From CAYYJS01 sp964472315 (GTDB lineage Bacteria; Verrucomicrobiota; Kiritimatiellia; UBA8416): a stretch of 32,773 bases of DNA. The stretch lies in NCBI GenBank assembly GCA_964472315.1, contig CAYYJS010000036.1, forward strand, positions 1 through 32,773. Reading direction: 5' to 3'. This document shows positions 24,240 to 32,521 of this stretch, piece by piece; position 1 is the stretch's first letter; each line of letters starts with the position of its first letter. Made by a program: the position numbers and the translations under genes. The notes under the pieces were generated by a model that searched no databases, was not told where the DNA came from, and saw nothing but the letters and a program-made list of their open reading frames with translations.

Positions 24240-27209
24240 ATGCTAGACGTACGAAATTCCGTGGAAATCGGCCCGACGACGGCCGATGCGAAGCCGCGCG
24301 CGTCCACGCGCGGCCGGTCCGCCCGGCGCGGCGGGGATGTGGCGCGCAAGGCGGCGGGCAAGGGGATGAAGTTTGCGTGCCGGTTCAGCAAGCCGGGCGT
24401 GAGTCCGTTCGACGAGGTGGAGTGGGAGCGCCGGAGGGCGGCGATCACCGACGGGAAGGGCGCGGCGGTTTTCGTCCAGGACGGTGTCGAAGTGCCGAAA
24501 GCCTGGTCGATGCTGGCCACCAACGTCGTCGCCTCGAAGTATTTCTACGGCACCGCCGGCACCGACGAACGCGAACACTCGGTCCGCCAGTTGGTCCATC
24601 GGGTCACCCGGACCATCGCCGACTGGGGTCTCAGCGACGGCTACTTCGCCTCGCCCGAGGATGCCGAGAGTTTCTATCAGGAGTTGACCTTCCTCTGTCT
24701 GAACCAGTACGGCTCGTTCAACAGCCCGGTCTGGTTCAACGTGGGCCTGTATGACATCTACGGGCACGCGTCGAGCAACCGGTGCTGCTACGCCTGGGAC
24801 GAGGCCGCGCAGGCGGTGACGGCCCAGTCGGATTCGTACAAGCGCCCGCAGGCATCGGCCTGCTTCATCCAGGCGGTCGAAGACACCATGGAAGGCATCA
24901 TGCACCTGGCGGCTTCGGAGGCGATGCTGTTCAAGTACGGATCGGGCACCGGGACGGACCTGAGCACGCTGCGCAGCAGCCGCGAGAAGCTGTCCGGGGG
25001 TGGTTCGCCCTCCGGGCCGTTGAGCTTCATGCGCGTGTTCGACCAGGTGGCCGGGGCCATCAAGTCCGGCGGCAAGACGCGTCGCGCGGCGAAGATGCAG
25101 AGCCTGAAGATGACCCATCCCGACATCGTCGACTTCATCAACTGCAAGGCCCGCGAGGAGAAGAAGGCCTGGGCGCTCATCGAACAGGGCTACGACGGCT
25201 CGTTCGGCGGCGAGGCTTACGATTCGGTGATGTTCCAGAACGCCAATACCTCCGTGCGCGTGACCGACGACTTCATGCGGGCGGTTGAGAGCGACGGCGC
25301 GTGGCAGACCTTTGCCGTAACGACACGGACACCCGTCGGCACGCACAAGGCGCGCGACCTGATGCGGCAGATTGCCGACGCCGCCCACGTCTGCGGCGAC
25401 CCCGGCCTGCAGTACGACTCCACCATCAACCGGTGGCACACCTGCAAGGCGACCGGGCCGATCAACGCCAGCAACCCCTGTTCGGAATACATGTTCCTGG
25501 ATAACAGCGCGTGCAACCTGGCGTCGATCAACCTGATGCGCTTTGTGGAAGAGACCGGCACGTTCGATGTCGAGGCGTTCCGGCATGCCGTGCGCGTGTT
25601 CGTCACGGCGCAGGAAATCCTGGTGGACAACGCCAGTTACCCGACGCCCGAGATCGCCGCCAATTCGCACCGCTTCCGTCCGCTGGGTCTCGGCTATGCC
25701 AACCTCGGCGCCCTGATCATGCGCCTCGGCTATCCGTACGACAGCGACGAAGGGCGCGCGTTCGCCGGGTCGGTGACCGCGTTGATGACCGGTTGCGCCT
25801 ACCTGACGAGTCAGGAACTGGCGCGGGTGAAGGGGCCGTTCGAAGGGTTCGTTCCGAACCGGGACTGCATGGCCGAGGTCATGCGCATGCACCGTGACGC
25901 GGTCGACGGCATCGACGGCGCCGTCTGCCCGCCCGATATCAAACGGGCGGCGCGGCAGGCGTGGGACCAGGTCGTCGCCGGCGCGACGCGCGTCGGCTTC
26001 CGGAACGCGCAGGTTACGGTCCTGGCGCCCACCGGCACGATCGGCTTCATGATGGATTGCGATACGACCGGGGTGGAGCCCGATATCGCGCTGGTGAAGT
26101 ACAAACAGCTTGCCGGCGGCGGCATGATGAAGATCGTCAACCGGACGCTGCGTCCCGCGCTGGCGCGCCTCGGATACGGCGACGACCGGATCGATGCGAT
26201 GATCAAGCACGTGGACGAGAAGGATACGATCGAAGGCGCGCCGGAACTCAAGCCCGAGCATCTGCCTGTCTTCGATTGCGCCTTCAGGCCCGTGAACGGC
26301 ACGCGCAGCATTCACTACAAGGCGCATCTGCGGATGATGGCGGCCGTGCAGCCGTTTCTGTCGGGCGCCATCAGCAAAACCGTGAACCTGCCGCACGACG
26401 CGACGCCCAACGAGGTCATGCAGGTCTACACGGACGGCTGGAAGCTGGGGCTCAAGGCCGTGGCGATCTACCGCGACGGTTCCAAGCGCACGCAGCCGCT
26501 GAGCACCTCGCGCGAGCCCGGCGGCGCGCCGAAGACGGCGGCTCCGGAGCCCGTGAAGGTCGGCATCACGCACGAGGAGGCCGAGGCCCGCGTCAACGAG
26601 GCGCGGCGGACGCCGTTCCGGCGACGCATGCCGGCGACGCGCCACTCGCTTACCCACAAGTTCGAAGTCGCCGGGCATGAGGGCTACCTGACGGTCGGCA
26701 TGTATGAAGACGGCGCGCCCGGCGAGTTGTTCATCACCATGGCGAAGGAAGGCAGCACGGTCGGCGGCACGATGGACGCCTTCGGCACGGCCATCTCGCT
26801 GTGCCTGCAGTACGGCGTGCCGGTCCGCGAGCTGTGCCAGAAGTTCGCGCACAGCCGGTTCGAACCGAGCGGGTTCACCAAGAACGCGGACATCCCGATC
26901 GCGAAGTCCCTGGTCGACTACATCTTTCGCTGGTTGGACATCACGTTCCCCGGCGGCCGGATCGCCTCGGCGTCGCCGGCGGCCCCGGTCGCCACCCCGG
27001 CGGCCCCCGTCGTCGTCGCGGCGCCTGTCGCGGCGCCCGCTCCGGTCGCGGCCCCGAAGGTCGCCGCGATCGGCGAACCGCGGGTCGACGAGCAGTTCGG
27101 GCATTTCCAGGACGACGCGCCGGCGTGCGATGTCTGTGGCGCGATTACCGTGCGCAACGGCGCGTGCTACCGGTGTTACAACTGCGGCAACTCGATGGGT
27201 TGCTCGTGA
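24240..27209 (+). CDS. nrdJ: Adenosylcobalamin-dependent (class II) ribonucleoside-diphosphate reductase
   Basis: A 989-residue protein, full length. A basic N-terminal extension of about 42 residues precedes the conserved MKFACRFSKPGVSPFDEVEWERR. Catalytic landmarks are QASACFIQ (about 202-209, first redox Cys), NPCSEYMFLDNSACNLASINL (about 409-429, thiyl-radical Cys and second redox Cys) and the PTGTIGFMMDCDTTGVEP finger loop. The TSCPD domain (about 800-880) and a C-terminal zinc-ribbon-like CDVCG...CYRCYNCG (from about 962) follow after an Ala/Pro linker. The radical generator is vitamin B12, so it works with or without oxygen. GGGAG lies 9 bases before ATG. pyrK follows after 22 bases, so the genes are probably co-transcribed. 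Confidence 0.96.
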   Translation: MLDVRNSVEIGPTTADAKPRASTRGRSARRGGDVARKAAGKGMKFACRFSKPGVSPFDEVEWERRRAAITDGKGAAVFVQDGVEVPKAWSMLATNVVASKYFYGTAGTDEREHSVRQLVHRVTRTIADWGLSDGYFASPEDAESFYQELTFLCLNQYGSFNSPVWFNVGLYDIYGHASSNRCCYAWDEAAQAVTAQSDSYKRPQASACFIQAVEDTMEGIMHLAASEAMLFKYGSGTGTDLSTLRSSREKLSGGGSPSGPLSFMRVFDQVAGAIKSGGKTRRAAKMQSLKMTHPDIVDFINCKAREEKKAWALIEQGYDGSFGGEAYDSVMFQNANTSVRVTDDFMRAVESDGAWQTFAVTTRTPVGTHKARDLMRQIADAAHVCGDPGLQYDSTINRWHTCKATGPINASNPCSEYMFLDNSACNLASINLMRFVEETGTFDVEAFRHAVRVFVTAQEILVDNASYPTPEIAANSHRFRPLGLGYANLGALIMRLGYPYDSDEGRAFAGSVTALMTGCAYLTSQELARVKGPFEGFVPNRDCMAEVMRMHRDAVDGIDGAVCPPDIKRAARQAWDQVVAGATRVGFRNAQVTVLAPTGTIGFMMDCDTTGVEPDIALVKYKQLAGGGMMKIVNRTLRPALARLGYGDDRIDAMIKHVDEKDTIEGAPELKPEHLPVFDCAFRPVNGTRSIHYKAHLRMMAAVQPFLSGAISKTVNLPHDATPNEVMQVYTDGWKLGLKAVAIYRDGSKRTQPLSTSREPGGAPKTAAPEPVKVGITHEEAEARVNEARRTPFRRRMPATRHSLTHKFEVAGHEGYLTVGMYEDGAPGELFITMAKEGSTVGGTMDAFGTAISLCLQYGVPVRELCQKFAHSRFEPSGFTKNADIPIAKSLVDYIFRWLDITFPGGRIASASPAAPVATPAAPVVVAAPVAAPAPVAAPKVAAIGEPRVDEQFGHFQDDAPACDVCGAITVRNGACYRCYNCGNSMGCS

Positions 27210-27214
27210 GCATC

Positions 27215-27226
27215 CGTTCGCGAACG
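27215..27226. other. 12-bp perfect palindrome between nrdJ and pyrK
   Basis: CGTTCGCGAACG fills half of the 22-base gap directly ahead of pyrK, where a ribosome binding site would be expected but is not seen. It could be a protein site or a small RNA hairpin affecting pyrK translation; chance is also possible in GC-rich DNA. Confidence 0.3.
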
Positions 27227-27231
27227 TCGCG

Positions 27232-28017
27232 ATGAGCGTCGAACAGGCAACCGTCACGGTGCACCGCGAAGCAGTCGGCGGGTATAACCTGCTCCTGTTT
27301 CGCGCGCCGGGTATTGTGCCGCACGTCGTGCCGGGACAGTTCGTCCACCTGCGCGTGCCCCGCTTCGAGCAGGCCGTGCTGCGGCGTCCGTTCAGCATCT
27401 ACCGCGCCGACGGCGAGACGCTGGGCGTGCTCTACAAGCAGGTCGGCGGCGGCACGCGCGCGCTGGCGGCTGTCCGCGAAGGCGACGCCGTCAGTCTGGT
27501 CGGTCCTCTCGGCAACGGGTTTCCGTCGCCGGCGGCCGACGCCGCCATCGGCCTCGTGGCGGGCGGCTATGGCGTGGCCCCCCTGTGCCTGCTGGCCTCG
27601 CGCCTGCATGCGACCGGCGTCGTGTTCATCGGCGGGCGGACCGCCGTGGATATCCTCTGCGCCGACGAGTTCCGGGCGATGGGGTGGGACGTGCGGGTGA
27701 CGACGGAAGACGGCTCGCTCGGGCAACGCGGTCTCGTGACGCTGCCGCTGGACGCCTGGCTGGCCGGGCACGCGGCGCCGGGGACGGCGCAGCTCTACGC
27801 GTGCGGACCCGACGGCCTGTTGAAGGCCGTCGGCGACCGCGCGATCGCCGCGGGGCATGCGGCCTGGCTGTCCCTGGACAAGCACATGGGCTGCGGAGTG
27901 GGCGCCTGCCTGGCCTGCGTGCAGCGCATCCGGCGGCCGGACGGGTCCGAGGGGTGGAAGCGTGTCTGCAAGGACGGGCCGATTTTCGAAGCGCGCGAGG
28001 TGGTATGGGACCGATGA
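27232..28017 (+). CDS. pyrK: Dihydroorotate dehydrogenase electron-transfer subunit
   Basis: A 261-residue protein of the ferredoxin-reductase type. The FAD-binding barrel comes first (VPGQFVHLRVP, VLRRPFSIYRAD with the flavin-binding RPFSIY). The NAD-binding part follows (VAGGYGVAPLCLLASRL, QLYACGPDGLLKAV). Last is a [2Fe-2S] site with Cys220, Cys225 and Cys228 in MGCGVGACLACV and Cys246 in RVCKDGP. It passes electrons from dihydroorotate through FMN of PyrD to NAD, and pyrD follows immediately, as expected for the class 1B heterotetramer. ATG 27232 lacks a clear Shine-Dalgarno and sits after a palindrome, so its translation may depend on nrdJ readthrough. Confidence 0.93.
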   Translation: MSVEQATVTVHREAVGGYNLLLFRAPGIVPHVVPGQFVHLRVPRFEQAVLRRPFSIYRADGETLGVLYKQVGGGTRALAAVREGDAVSLVGPLGNGFPSPAADAAIGLVAGGYGVAPLCLLASRLHATGVVFIGGRTAVDILCADEFRAMGWDVRVTTEDGSLGQRGLVTLPLDAWLAGHAAPGTAQLYACGPDGLLKAVGDRAIAAGHAAWLSLDKHMGCGVGACLACVQRIRRPDGSEGWKRVCKDGPIFEAREVVWDR

Positions 28018-28030
28018 CGGGATGGCGGAT

Positions 28031-28960
28031 ATGAGTGCGACGCGCCCCGGCATGGCTGTCGAAATCGCCGGCATCCGGCTGAAGAACCCCGTCATGGTGG
28101 CCTCGGGAACGTTTGGCTACGGTCCCGAGTACGCGCCGTACGTCGACCTCAACCGTCTCGGCGCGCTGGTGGTCAAGGGAATCCGGATGGAGCCTTGCGA
28201 CGGGAATGCGACGCCGCGGATGGTCGAGGTGCCTGGCGGACTGGTGAACGCCATCGGCCTCCAGGGCCCCGGCGCGCGCGGCTTTGTCGAAACGTACCTG
28301 CCGTTCCTGCGGCAGTATGACGTGCCGGTGATCGTCAACATCTGGGGCAAGACCATCGCGGAATACGGGGATGTGGCCGCGTTCTTCGACGGCGTCGAGG
28401 GGATTGCCGGGCTCGAACTCAACATCTCGTGCCCGAACATCAAGGAGGGCGGCATCGCGTTCGGCACGGACCCGCGCATGGCCGCGCGCGTGATCCGCGA
28501 AGCGCGGGCGCGGACCCGACTGCCGCTGATCCCGAAGCTGTCGCCCAACGTGCCCGATATCGCCGCTTTCGCGCGTGTCGCCGAAGCCGAGGGGGCCGAC
28601 GCGGTATCGCTGATCAACACCTTGCCGGCGATGGTGATCGATGTGGATACGCGGCGCCCTGTGCTGGCGAACCGGGTGGGCGGGTTGTCGGGCCCCGGGA
28701 TCAAGCCCGTGGCGATCAAGCAGGTGTGGGAAGCGGCGCGGGCCGTCACGATACCGGTCATTGGCATGGGCGGGATCGTCTGCGGCCGCGATGCCGCCGA
28801 GTTCATGATCGCCGGCGCGACGGCCGTGGCGGTGGGCACCATCAACTTCACCGACCCGTTGGCCGCGATCCGGGTCATCGATGAACTGGAACAGTTCCTC
28901 ATCGCGAAATCCATCGCGGATGTGAAGACGCTGATCGGTTCGGTGATCGACGGGCGTTAA
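28031..28960 (+). CDS. pyrD: Dihydroorotate dehydrogenase, class 1B catalytic subunit
   Basis: About 309 residues. Start choice: ATG 28031 has GGGA 8 bases upstream; ATG 28022 (4 bases after pyrK) and 28052 remain possible. An FMN-binding TIM barrel is evident: NPVMVASGTFGYGPEY, NAIGLQGPGARGF, LELNISCPNIKEGG with catalytic Cys134 (class 1 base), PKLSPNVPDI, NTLPAMVIDV, GGLSGPGIKPVAI and IGMGGIVCGRDAAEFMIAGA. It oxidises dihydroorotate to orotate, the fourth step of UMP synthesis, in the cytoplasm. The adjacent pyrK confirms the NAD-linked 1B type. The pathway's first enzyme subunit gene, carB, lies elsewhere in the window. Confidence 0.95.
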   Translation: MSATRPGMAVEIAGIRLKNPVMVASGTFGYGPEYAPYVDLNRLGALVVKGIRMEPCDGNATPRMVEVPGGLVNAIGLQGPGARGFVETYLPFLRQYDVPVIVNIWGKTIAEYGDVAAFFDGVEGIAGLELNISCPNIKEGGIAFGTDPRMAARVIREARARTRLPLIPKLSPNVPDIAAFARVAEAEGADAVSLINTLPAMVIDVDTRRPVLANRVGGLSGPGIKPVAIKQVWEAARAVTIPVIGMGGIVCGRDAAEFMIAGATAVAVGTINFTDPLAAIRVIDELEQFLIAKSIADVKTLIGSVIDGR

Positions 28961-28970
28961 GGCCGAAAGT

Positions 28971-30551
28971 ATGCGGAGCGCGATCGTTAACCGTATCCTG
29001 TTCTGGAGCCTGCTGGCGGCGGCGGTCGCCGGGGCCGTTTTCTGGACGTTCCATTTCCCGTATCGCTTCGAACGTCTGGTTCGGGCGATCCCGGCCTCCG
29101 CCGAAGCCGTCACGCGCCACGATGACCTGGCCGGACGCTGGCGCGAGTTGCTCCGCGGCCCCCTGGCGGAGGCCGTGATCGTCGCCGGCGGCCGCGTGCC
29201 GGAGGATGTGCTCGCCGAGGTCCAGGAGGCCGAGGTGGACCGGGTGATGCGCATGCTGGGCCGGCGTCCGTTGCTGGCGGCGTATGTGCCGGCCCTGGGT
29301 GTCTACGGGCGCCCGGCGGTGGTGCTGGCGGCGTGGGCGGGCGGACACACGCAGCTCCTGCGCTGGGGTTTCCTGGACGCGGCGCTCCACGAATTCACGC
29401 CGGTTACGCTCTGGAAGAAGCATCGCCTGTGGCGGCGGCCCTGCCCCGAAATCGGTCCGCGTTACACGCTGACGCTGGCGGGCTTCGAGGGGGTTGTCGT
29501 CGGCGTGCTTTCGGAAGACGTCACGGCGATCGCGCAAGTCGTGACGCGGCTCGACTGGGCCTCGACGCCGGTTTCGCCACTGGCGGAGCGGCTGGCCCCG
29601 GATGAGTCCGCGGCGCCCGACCGCGGCATCTGGCTGCCGCGCGGCGCGGCCGACGCCGGCGCGGCGAGTCCGGTCCGTGTCGTGCTGGATCGTTTGGACG
29701 CGGCGGGCGTGGTCGGGTCGGTTTACGCCGAGGCGCCGGACTTTCGGCCGGCGGCCCCGCCGCACGGGGGGCAGCTCGCCGCGCTGCCCGCCTTGTTGGG
29801 AGATATGCCGGATGCCGTGATTGTGGGATCGCTGGGCGCATTGGCCGAGGCCCGGCGGCGTGTGCCTGAATTGGCGGTCGTAACCGACTGCCTGGCGCCG
29901 GCCACCGCCGGGCTGCCGGCCGATACCGGCCTCTTCTTCGCGGTTTCCGGCGACCAGAATGGCGGGCGGCTCATGAACATGCGCGTGCCGGCGCTCTGGT
30001 GCGGCGTGCGACTGCCGGAGCAGGCGGAGGCCCGCACGGCGGTGCTGCCGATCCTGGACACCATCAACGCGCGGTGGAAGCTCGGTCTGGTGGCGGTGCC
30101 CGTCGGCGCCGCCGACGGGCTGCAGGTGCTGACGCCGGCGACGGACACCTTGTATGGCAAGCTGCCGCGCGAGGAGCGTGCGGCTTACGCCGTACGGGAC
30201 GGCTGGTTGATCGCGTGCAGCAGTCTCGAAGCGCTGCAACGCCGCCTCGGTGCGGCGCCGGGTGCGGCGCCGGTCTGGGCGAACGGACTTTCCGCGGGCG
30301 CGCCGGTTTCCCTGTGGATGGACTGCGCGCGCACCGGGGGACTCGTCCGCGGCGCCGTCGCCGGGTACACGCTCTTCACGTTATACACGGGGTTCGCGGG
30401 CGGCAAGCCGGTCCCGCGGATCGACACCGAGGCGCTCAAACACGGCATTGCGGCCTTTCAGCGACTGGGTACGGTCGACGTGCGGGTTGCCGACGGCGGC
30501 GACATGCGTATCGACTTCGGTATCGCACGACAGGGCGGTGCGGGCGACTGA
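28971..30551 (+). CDS. Membrane-anchored protein of unknown function
   Basis: A 526-residue protein that I do not recognise. One N-terminal membrane segment (about 9-28, ILFWSLLAAAVAGAVFWTF) is probably an uncleaved anchor, leaving a large periplasmic domain rich in Ala, Arg and Val with no metal or catalytic motif that I can name. Repeated alternation of strands with short segments such as GRPAVVLAAWAGGHTQLLRWG and ADTGLFFAVSGDQNGGRLMN suggests a mixed alpha/beta fold in two similar halves. It starts 10 bases after pyrD, so it may be co-transcribed, but its content gives no link to pyrimidine synthesis. Codon use matches its neighbours, so it is native. Confidence 0.75.
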   Translation: MRSAIVNRILFWSLLAAAVAGAVFWTFHFPYRFERLVRAIPASAEAVTRHDDLAGRWRELLRGPLAEAVIVAGGRVPEDVLAEVQEAEVDRVMRMLGRRPLLAAYVPALGVYGRPAVVLAAWAGGHTQLLRWGFLDAALHEFTPVTLWKKHRLWRRPCPEIGPRYTLTLAGFEGVVVGVLSEDVTAIAQVVTRLDWASTPVSPLAERLAPDESAAPDRGIWLPRGAADAGAASPVRVVLDRLDAAGVVGSVYAEAPDFRPAAPPHGGQLAALPALLGDMPDAVIVGSLGALAEARRRVPELAVVTDCLAPATAGLPADTGLFFAVSGDQNGGRLMNMRVPALWCGVRLPEQAEARTAVLPILDTINARWKLGLVAVPVGAADGLQVLTPATDTLYGKLPREERAAYAVRDGWLIACSSLEALQRRLGAAPGAAPVWANGLSAGAPVSLWMDCARTGGLVRGAVAGYTLFTLYTGFAGGKPVPRIDTEALKHGIAAFQRLGTVDVRVADGGDMRIDFGIARQGGAGD

Positions 30552-30600
30552 GCCGTGCGTGCCACGGCGGCATGCGGGGCGAGACCGGAACGACGAAGGC

Positions 30601-30688
30601 TGGTGCTCGGGAGAGGACTCGAACCTCCACGGGCTATACCGCCCACCAGCCCCTCAAGCTGGCGTGTCTGCCATTTCACCACCCGAGC
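30601..30688 (-). tRNA. tRNA-Leu (GAG anticodon), CCA encoded
   Basis: The minus strand folds as an 88-base class II tRNA. The acceptor is GCTCGGG/CCCGAGC, and the anticodon stem CCAGC/GCTGG surrounds TTGAGGG (anticodon GAG). A long variable arm (GGGC/GCCC) precedes the T arm with TTCGAGT, and the 3' CCA is encoded at 30601-30603. It reads CUC/CUU leucine codons. Confidence 0.97.
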
Positions 30689-31142
30689 GGGGGAATGAGA
30701 AAGGCAAGCTAACGGACCACCCCGCGTAATGCAAGCTCTTTACGCCGTTGACAGCCGCGATTGCCCGAGCGTAATCTCCGACAGCATGCGCGTTGCAAAC
30801 GACGGCATGGTGGATGGGGTCACGGGGTTGCGGAGACAGGGGGCGGACAGGCGCTGTGAAAGCGGGCAATATCAGGTCGAGGGACGATACCGAAAAAGCG
30901 TTGCAATCAGGCGACGCAAGACGGCTGCGCGCCCGCATGCCACAGCATCCGCCCTACGCAGTAAGGAATCGTCTTCTCCTGGGCCTCCGCCTGGAGCAAC
31001 ACGTTGACATATCCTATAAGCTCGCGCCGTGCCAACGGTCGCCTCGACATGCCATGCGATTTCACGGCACTTCACCACGTTTCTTGACGGTTTGCAGGTC
31101 TGGAACCCCTGCTGTTTTGACGGATAATAGGATGCAAACAAT
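30689..31142. other. 454-base spacer between tRNA-Leu and the HNH gene
   Basis: No convincing gene, integrase or attI-like recombination core (GTTRRRY) is visible. Apart from the tRNA-Leu promoter at its left end, I see only a GATAAT (31123-31128) just ahead of the HNH gene, with a weak -35 TGGAAC (31101-31106). The composition shifts here from the GC-rich chromosome to lower-GC accessory DNA. Confidence 0.55.
30706..30734 (-). promoter_or_regulatory. Promoter of tRNA-Leu
   Basis: On the minus strand TTGCAT (30729-30734), a 17-base spacer and TAGCTT (30706-30711) predict a start about 11 bases ahead of the mature tRNA 5' end at 30688. Confidence 0.5.
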
Positions 31143-31658
31143 ATGAGCTTCGCTGTAACGGACGATGCTGTGCGTGAGTTCGCCGACCGGCTCCGAAACG
31201 GAGCGAGCACCGGCAATGTATTTCCTGGCAAGATGTCGAACTGCAATTTCACCCCGACTCAAAGAGAAATTATTAGGCAAGCTCGCCTTGCAAGAAAGGG
31301 ACTGCTGAAAGCGCTAAAAGCGTCGGAGACAGCACCTTTCGATGAATCCAAGGCTCCGGATAAATTGCCCCGGCAGAATGCGGCAAAGGCATCTGGGCTC
31401 ACGAAACTTGAGAAGATGCTCTTTCTTCAGGGTGGCAAGTGCTTTTTCTGCGGCCAATTGTTACCGGCTGCCGAAGCCAGCATTGACCATCTGCTGCCAC
31501 TCTCCCAAGGTGGCCGACGTGTTGAAAGCAACGAGGTTGTTTGCCACAAGACTGTGAATGACGCATTCGGAGCAATGGATCTCAAGCGCAAGATGGAATT
31601 CATTCTCAATTCTCAGGGACGGGTTAAATGTCCAAAATCCAACAAAAAGAATAGCTAA
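31143..31658 (+). CDS. HNH endonuclease, probable integron-cassette gene
   Basis: A 171-residue protein. The N-terminal 80 residues are basic and helical without a recognised domain. The C-terminal half is an HNH/zinc nuclease: a knuckle Cys100-x2-Cys103 (KCFFCGQ), the catalytic pair Asp115-His116 (SIDHLLPLSQGG), Asn130 and His135 (ESNEVVCHKTVN). A closing FGAMDLKRKMEFIL helix follows. It would nick or cut DNA in a metal-dependent manner; biological target unknown (defence or mobile-element function are both possible). Lower GC and different codon use from upstream genes suggest transfer. Its TAA stop lies within the inverse core of the attC-like site that follows. No clear ribosome binding site is visible. 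Confidence 0.82.
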   Translation: MSFAVTDDAVREFADRLRNGASTGNVFPGKMSNCNFTPTQREIIRQARLARKGLLKALKASETAPFDESKAPDKLPRQNAAKASGLTKLEKMLFLQGGKCFFCGQLLPAAEASIDHLLPLSQGGRRVESNEVVCHKTVNDAFGAMDLKRKMEFILNSQGRVKCPKSNKKNS

Positions 31659-31764
31659 CAGGGCGATGCACCGAACACCTACCCGCCGTCACGCCGGATG
31701 CTGGCTCCGCTTCGTTGCGCTGACATCTTTCGCGCCAGCGGTCCGGTGATCGCGGACGTTGGGC
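31653..31764 (+). other. Integron attC-like recombination site
   Basis: A 112-base element with the architecture of attC. The inverse core is AGCTAAC (31653-31659, containing the preceding gene's stop). A 5-base spacer leads to L'' GATGCACCG (31665-31673). A long variable hairpin region includes GCTGGC (31700-31705) pairing with GCCAGC (31734-31739). L' CGGTGATC (31744-31751), a 6-base spacer and the perfect core GTTGGGC (31758-31764, consensus GTTRRRY) complete it. L'' and L' pair over 8 bp with one extra unpaired base on the L'' side, the extrahelical-base hallmark. The inverse core deviates at one position from RYYYAAC. The next gene starts 20 bases after the core. Confidence 0.78.
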
Positions 31765-31784
31765 CACGAAGAAGGGACTGAACG

Positions 31785-32519
31785 ATGCCATGGATACTCA
31801 CAATTCTAGCACTCATCGTCGCGTGGCACCTCTTCATGCGGAAGTATGGCGCCCTCGGCTTCTGGAAGGTCGCACGCAAGTACCCGTATGCAGCGCATGA
31901 GATGTTTCAGGACCAGGATTGCTGGCACGTGTTTACGGAGGAACGAGAGGGAGGGTGTCGGGCCTCCCTTCCGCCGGGTGATTGGGCAGGCCCGTTCAAA
32001 TTGGTTTTCCCCATGACCGGGAACCGACCACTTACAATCTTCGGCAAGGTGCCCGAGTATGAAGAGGCGCAAAAAGAATTTGTCAGGCGAATGACGCAAT
32101 CGGAACCCAAAGGTGTGTTGAATATGAATGCTGGCGCGGGTGTCGTAAAGAAACTGCAGATCGTTCTGATCGGAATCGCTGTCACTGTAGGGTTGGTCGG
32201 CTTCGGCATTACGACAGTTGGGACCATTCCCGACTATGCCCAAATCGTGGTGTTTCCTGCCAGGGGCGAATGGGTCCCCATGCACGAAGCAGCATTGCTG
32301 GCGTACAGGGATTTGATCGGAAAAGAGGAGTTTGCCTCGGCCATCAGCATCCAGTCCACCTGGCGTGCGGTCAAGGAAGACACGTTTGGCAAGATTCAAC
32401 TGCACGACGACATACGGAACATGGATTCATGGACGATCACCAGGCATCGGGCGCTAGTTCTTGGTTTGGTGTTCGGACAGAAGAAACGTTGGCGCGAAGA
32501 CGGATCTTGGATCTACTGA
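31785..32519 (+). CDS. Two-TM membrane protein of unknown function, probable cassette gene
   Basis: A 244-residue protein of unrecognised family. ATG 31785 follows a GAAGGGA ribosome binding site. There is one TM at the N-terminus (about 3-18, WILTILALIVAWHLFM) and a second near 124-148 (LQIVLIGIAVTVGLVGFGITTVG). Between them is a domain of about 100 residues with an aromatic/acidic start (YPYAAHEMFQDQDCWHVF), and a C-terminal domain of about 95 residues follows the second TM. It starts 20 bases past the recombination core, the usual position in a gene cassette. Its GC is lower than the chromosome. The next small gene starts 2 bases after its stop. Confidence 0.72.
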   Translation: MPWILTILALIVAWHLFMRKYGALGFWKVARKYPYAAHEMFQDQDCWHVFTEEREGGCRASLPPGDWAGPFKLVFPMTGNRPLTIFGKVPEYEEAQKEFVRRMTQSEPKGVLNMNAGAGVVKKLQIVLIGIAVTVGLVGFGITTVGTIPDYAQIVVFPARGEWVPMHEAALLAYRDLIGKEEFASAISIQSTWRAVKEDTFGKIQLHDDIRNMDSWTITRHRALVLGLVFGQKKRWREDGSWIY

Positions 32520-32521
32520 GC

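Noticed and set aside
24243..27398. 1051-codon minus-strand open frame opposite nrdJ
   Set aside because: Shadow of nrdJ with typical antisense composition.
30601..30688. tRNA-Leu as integration site of the right-hand accessory region
   Set aside because: The 3' end of the tRNA points away from the accessory DNA and no repeated copy of the tRNA end was seen.
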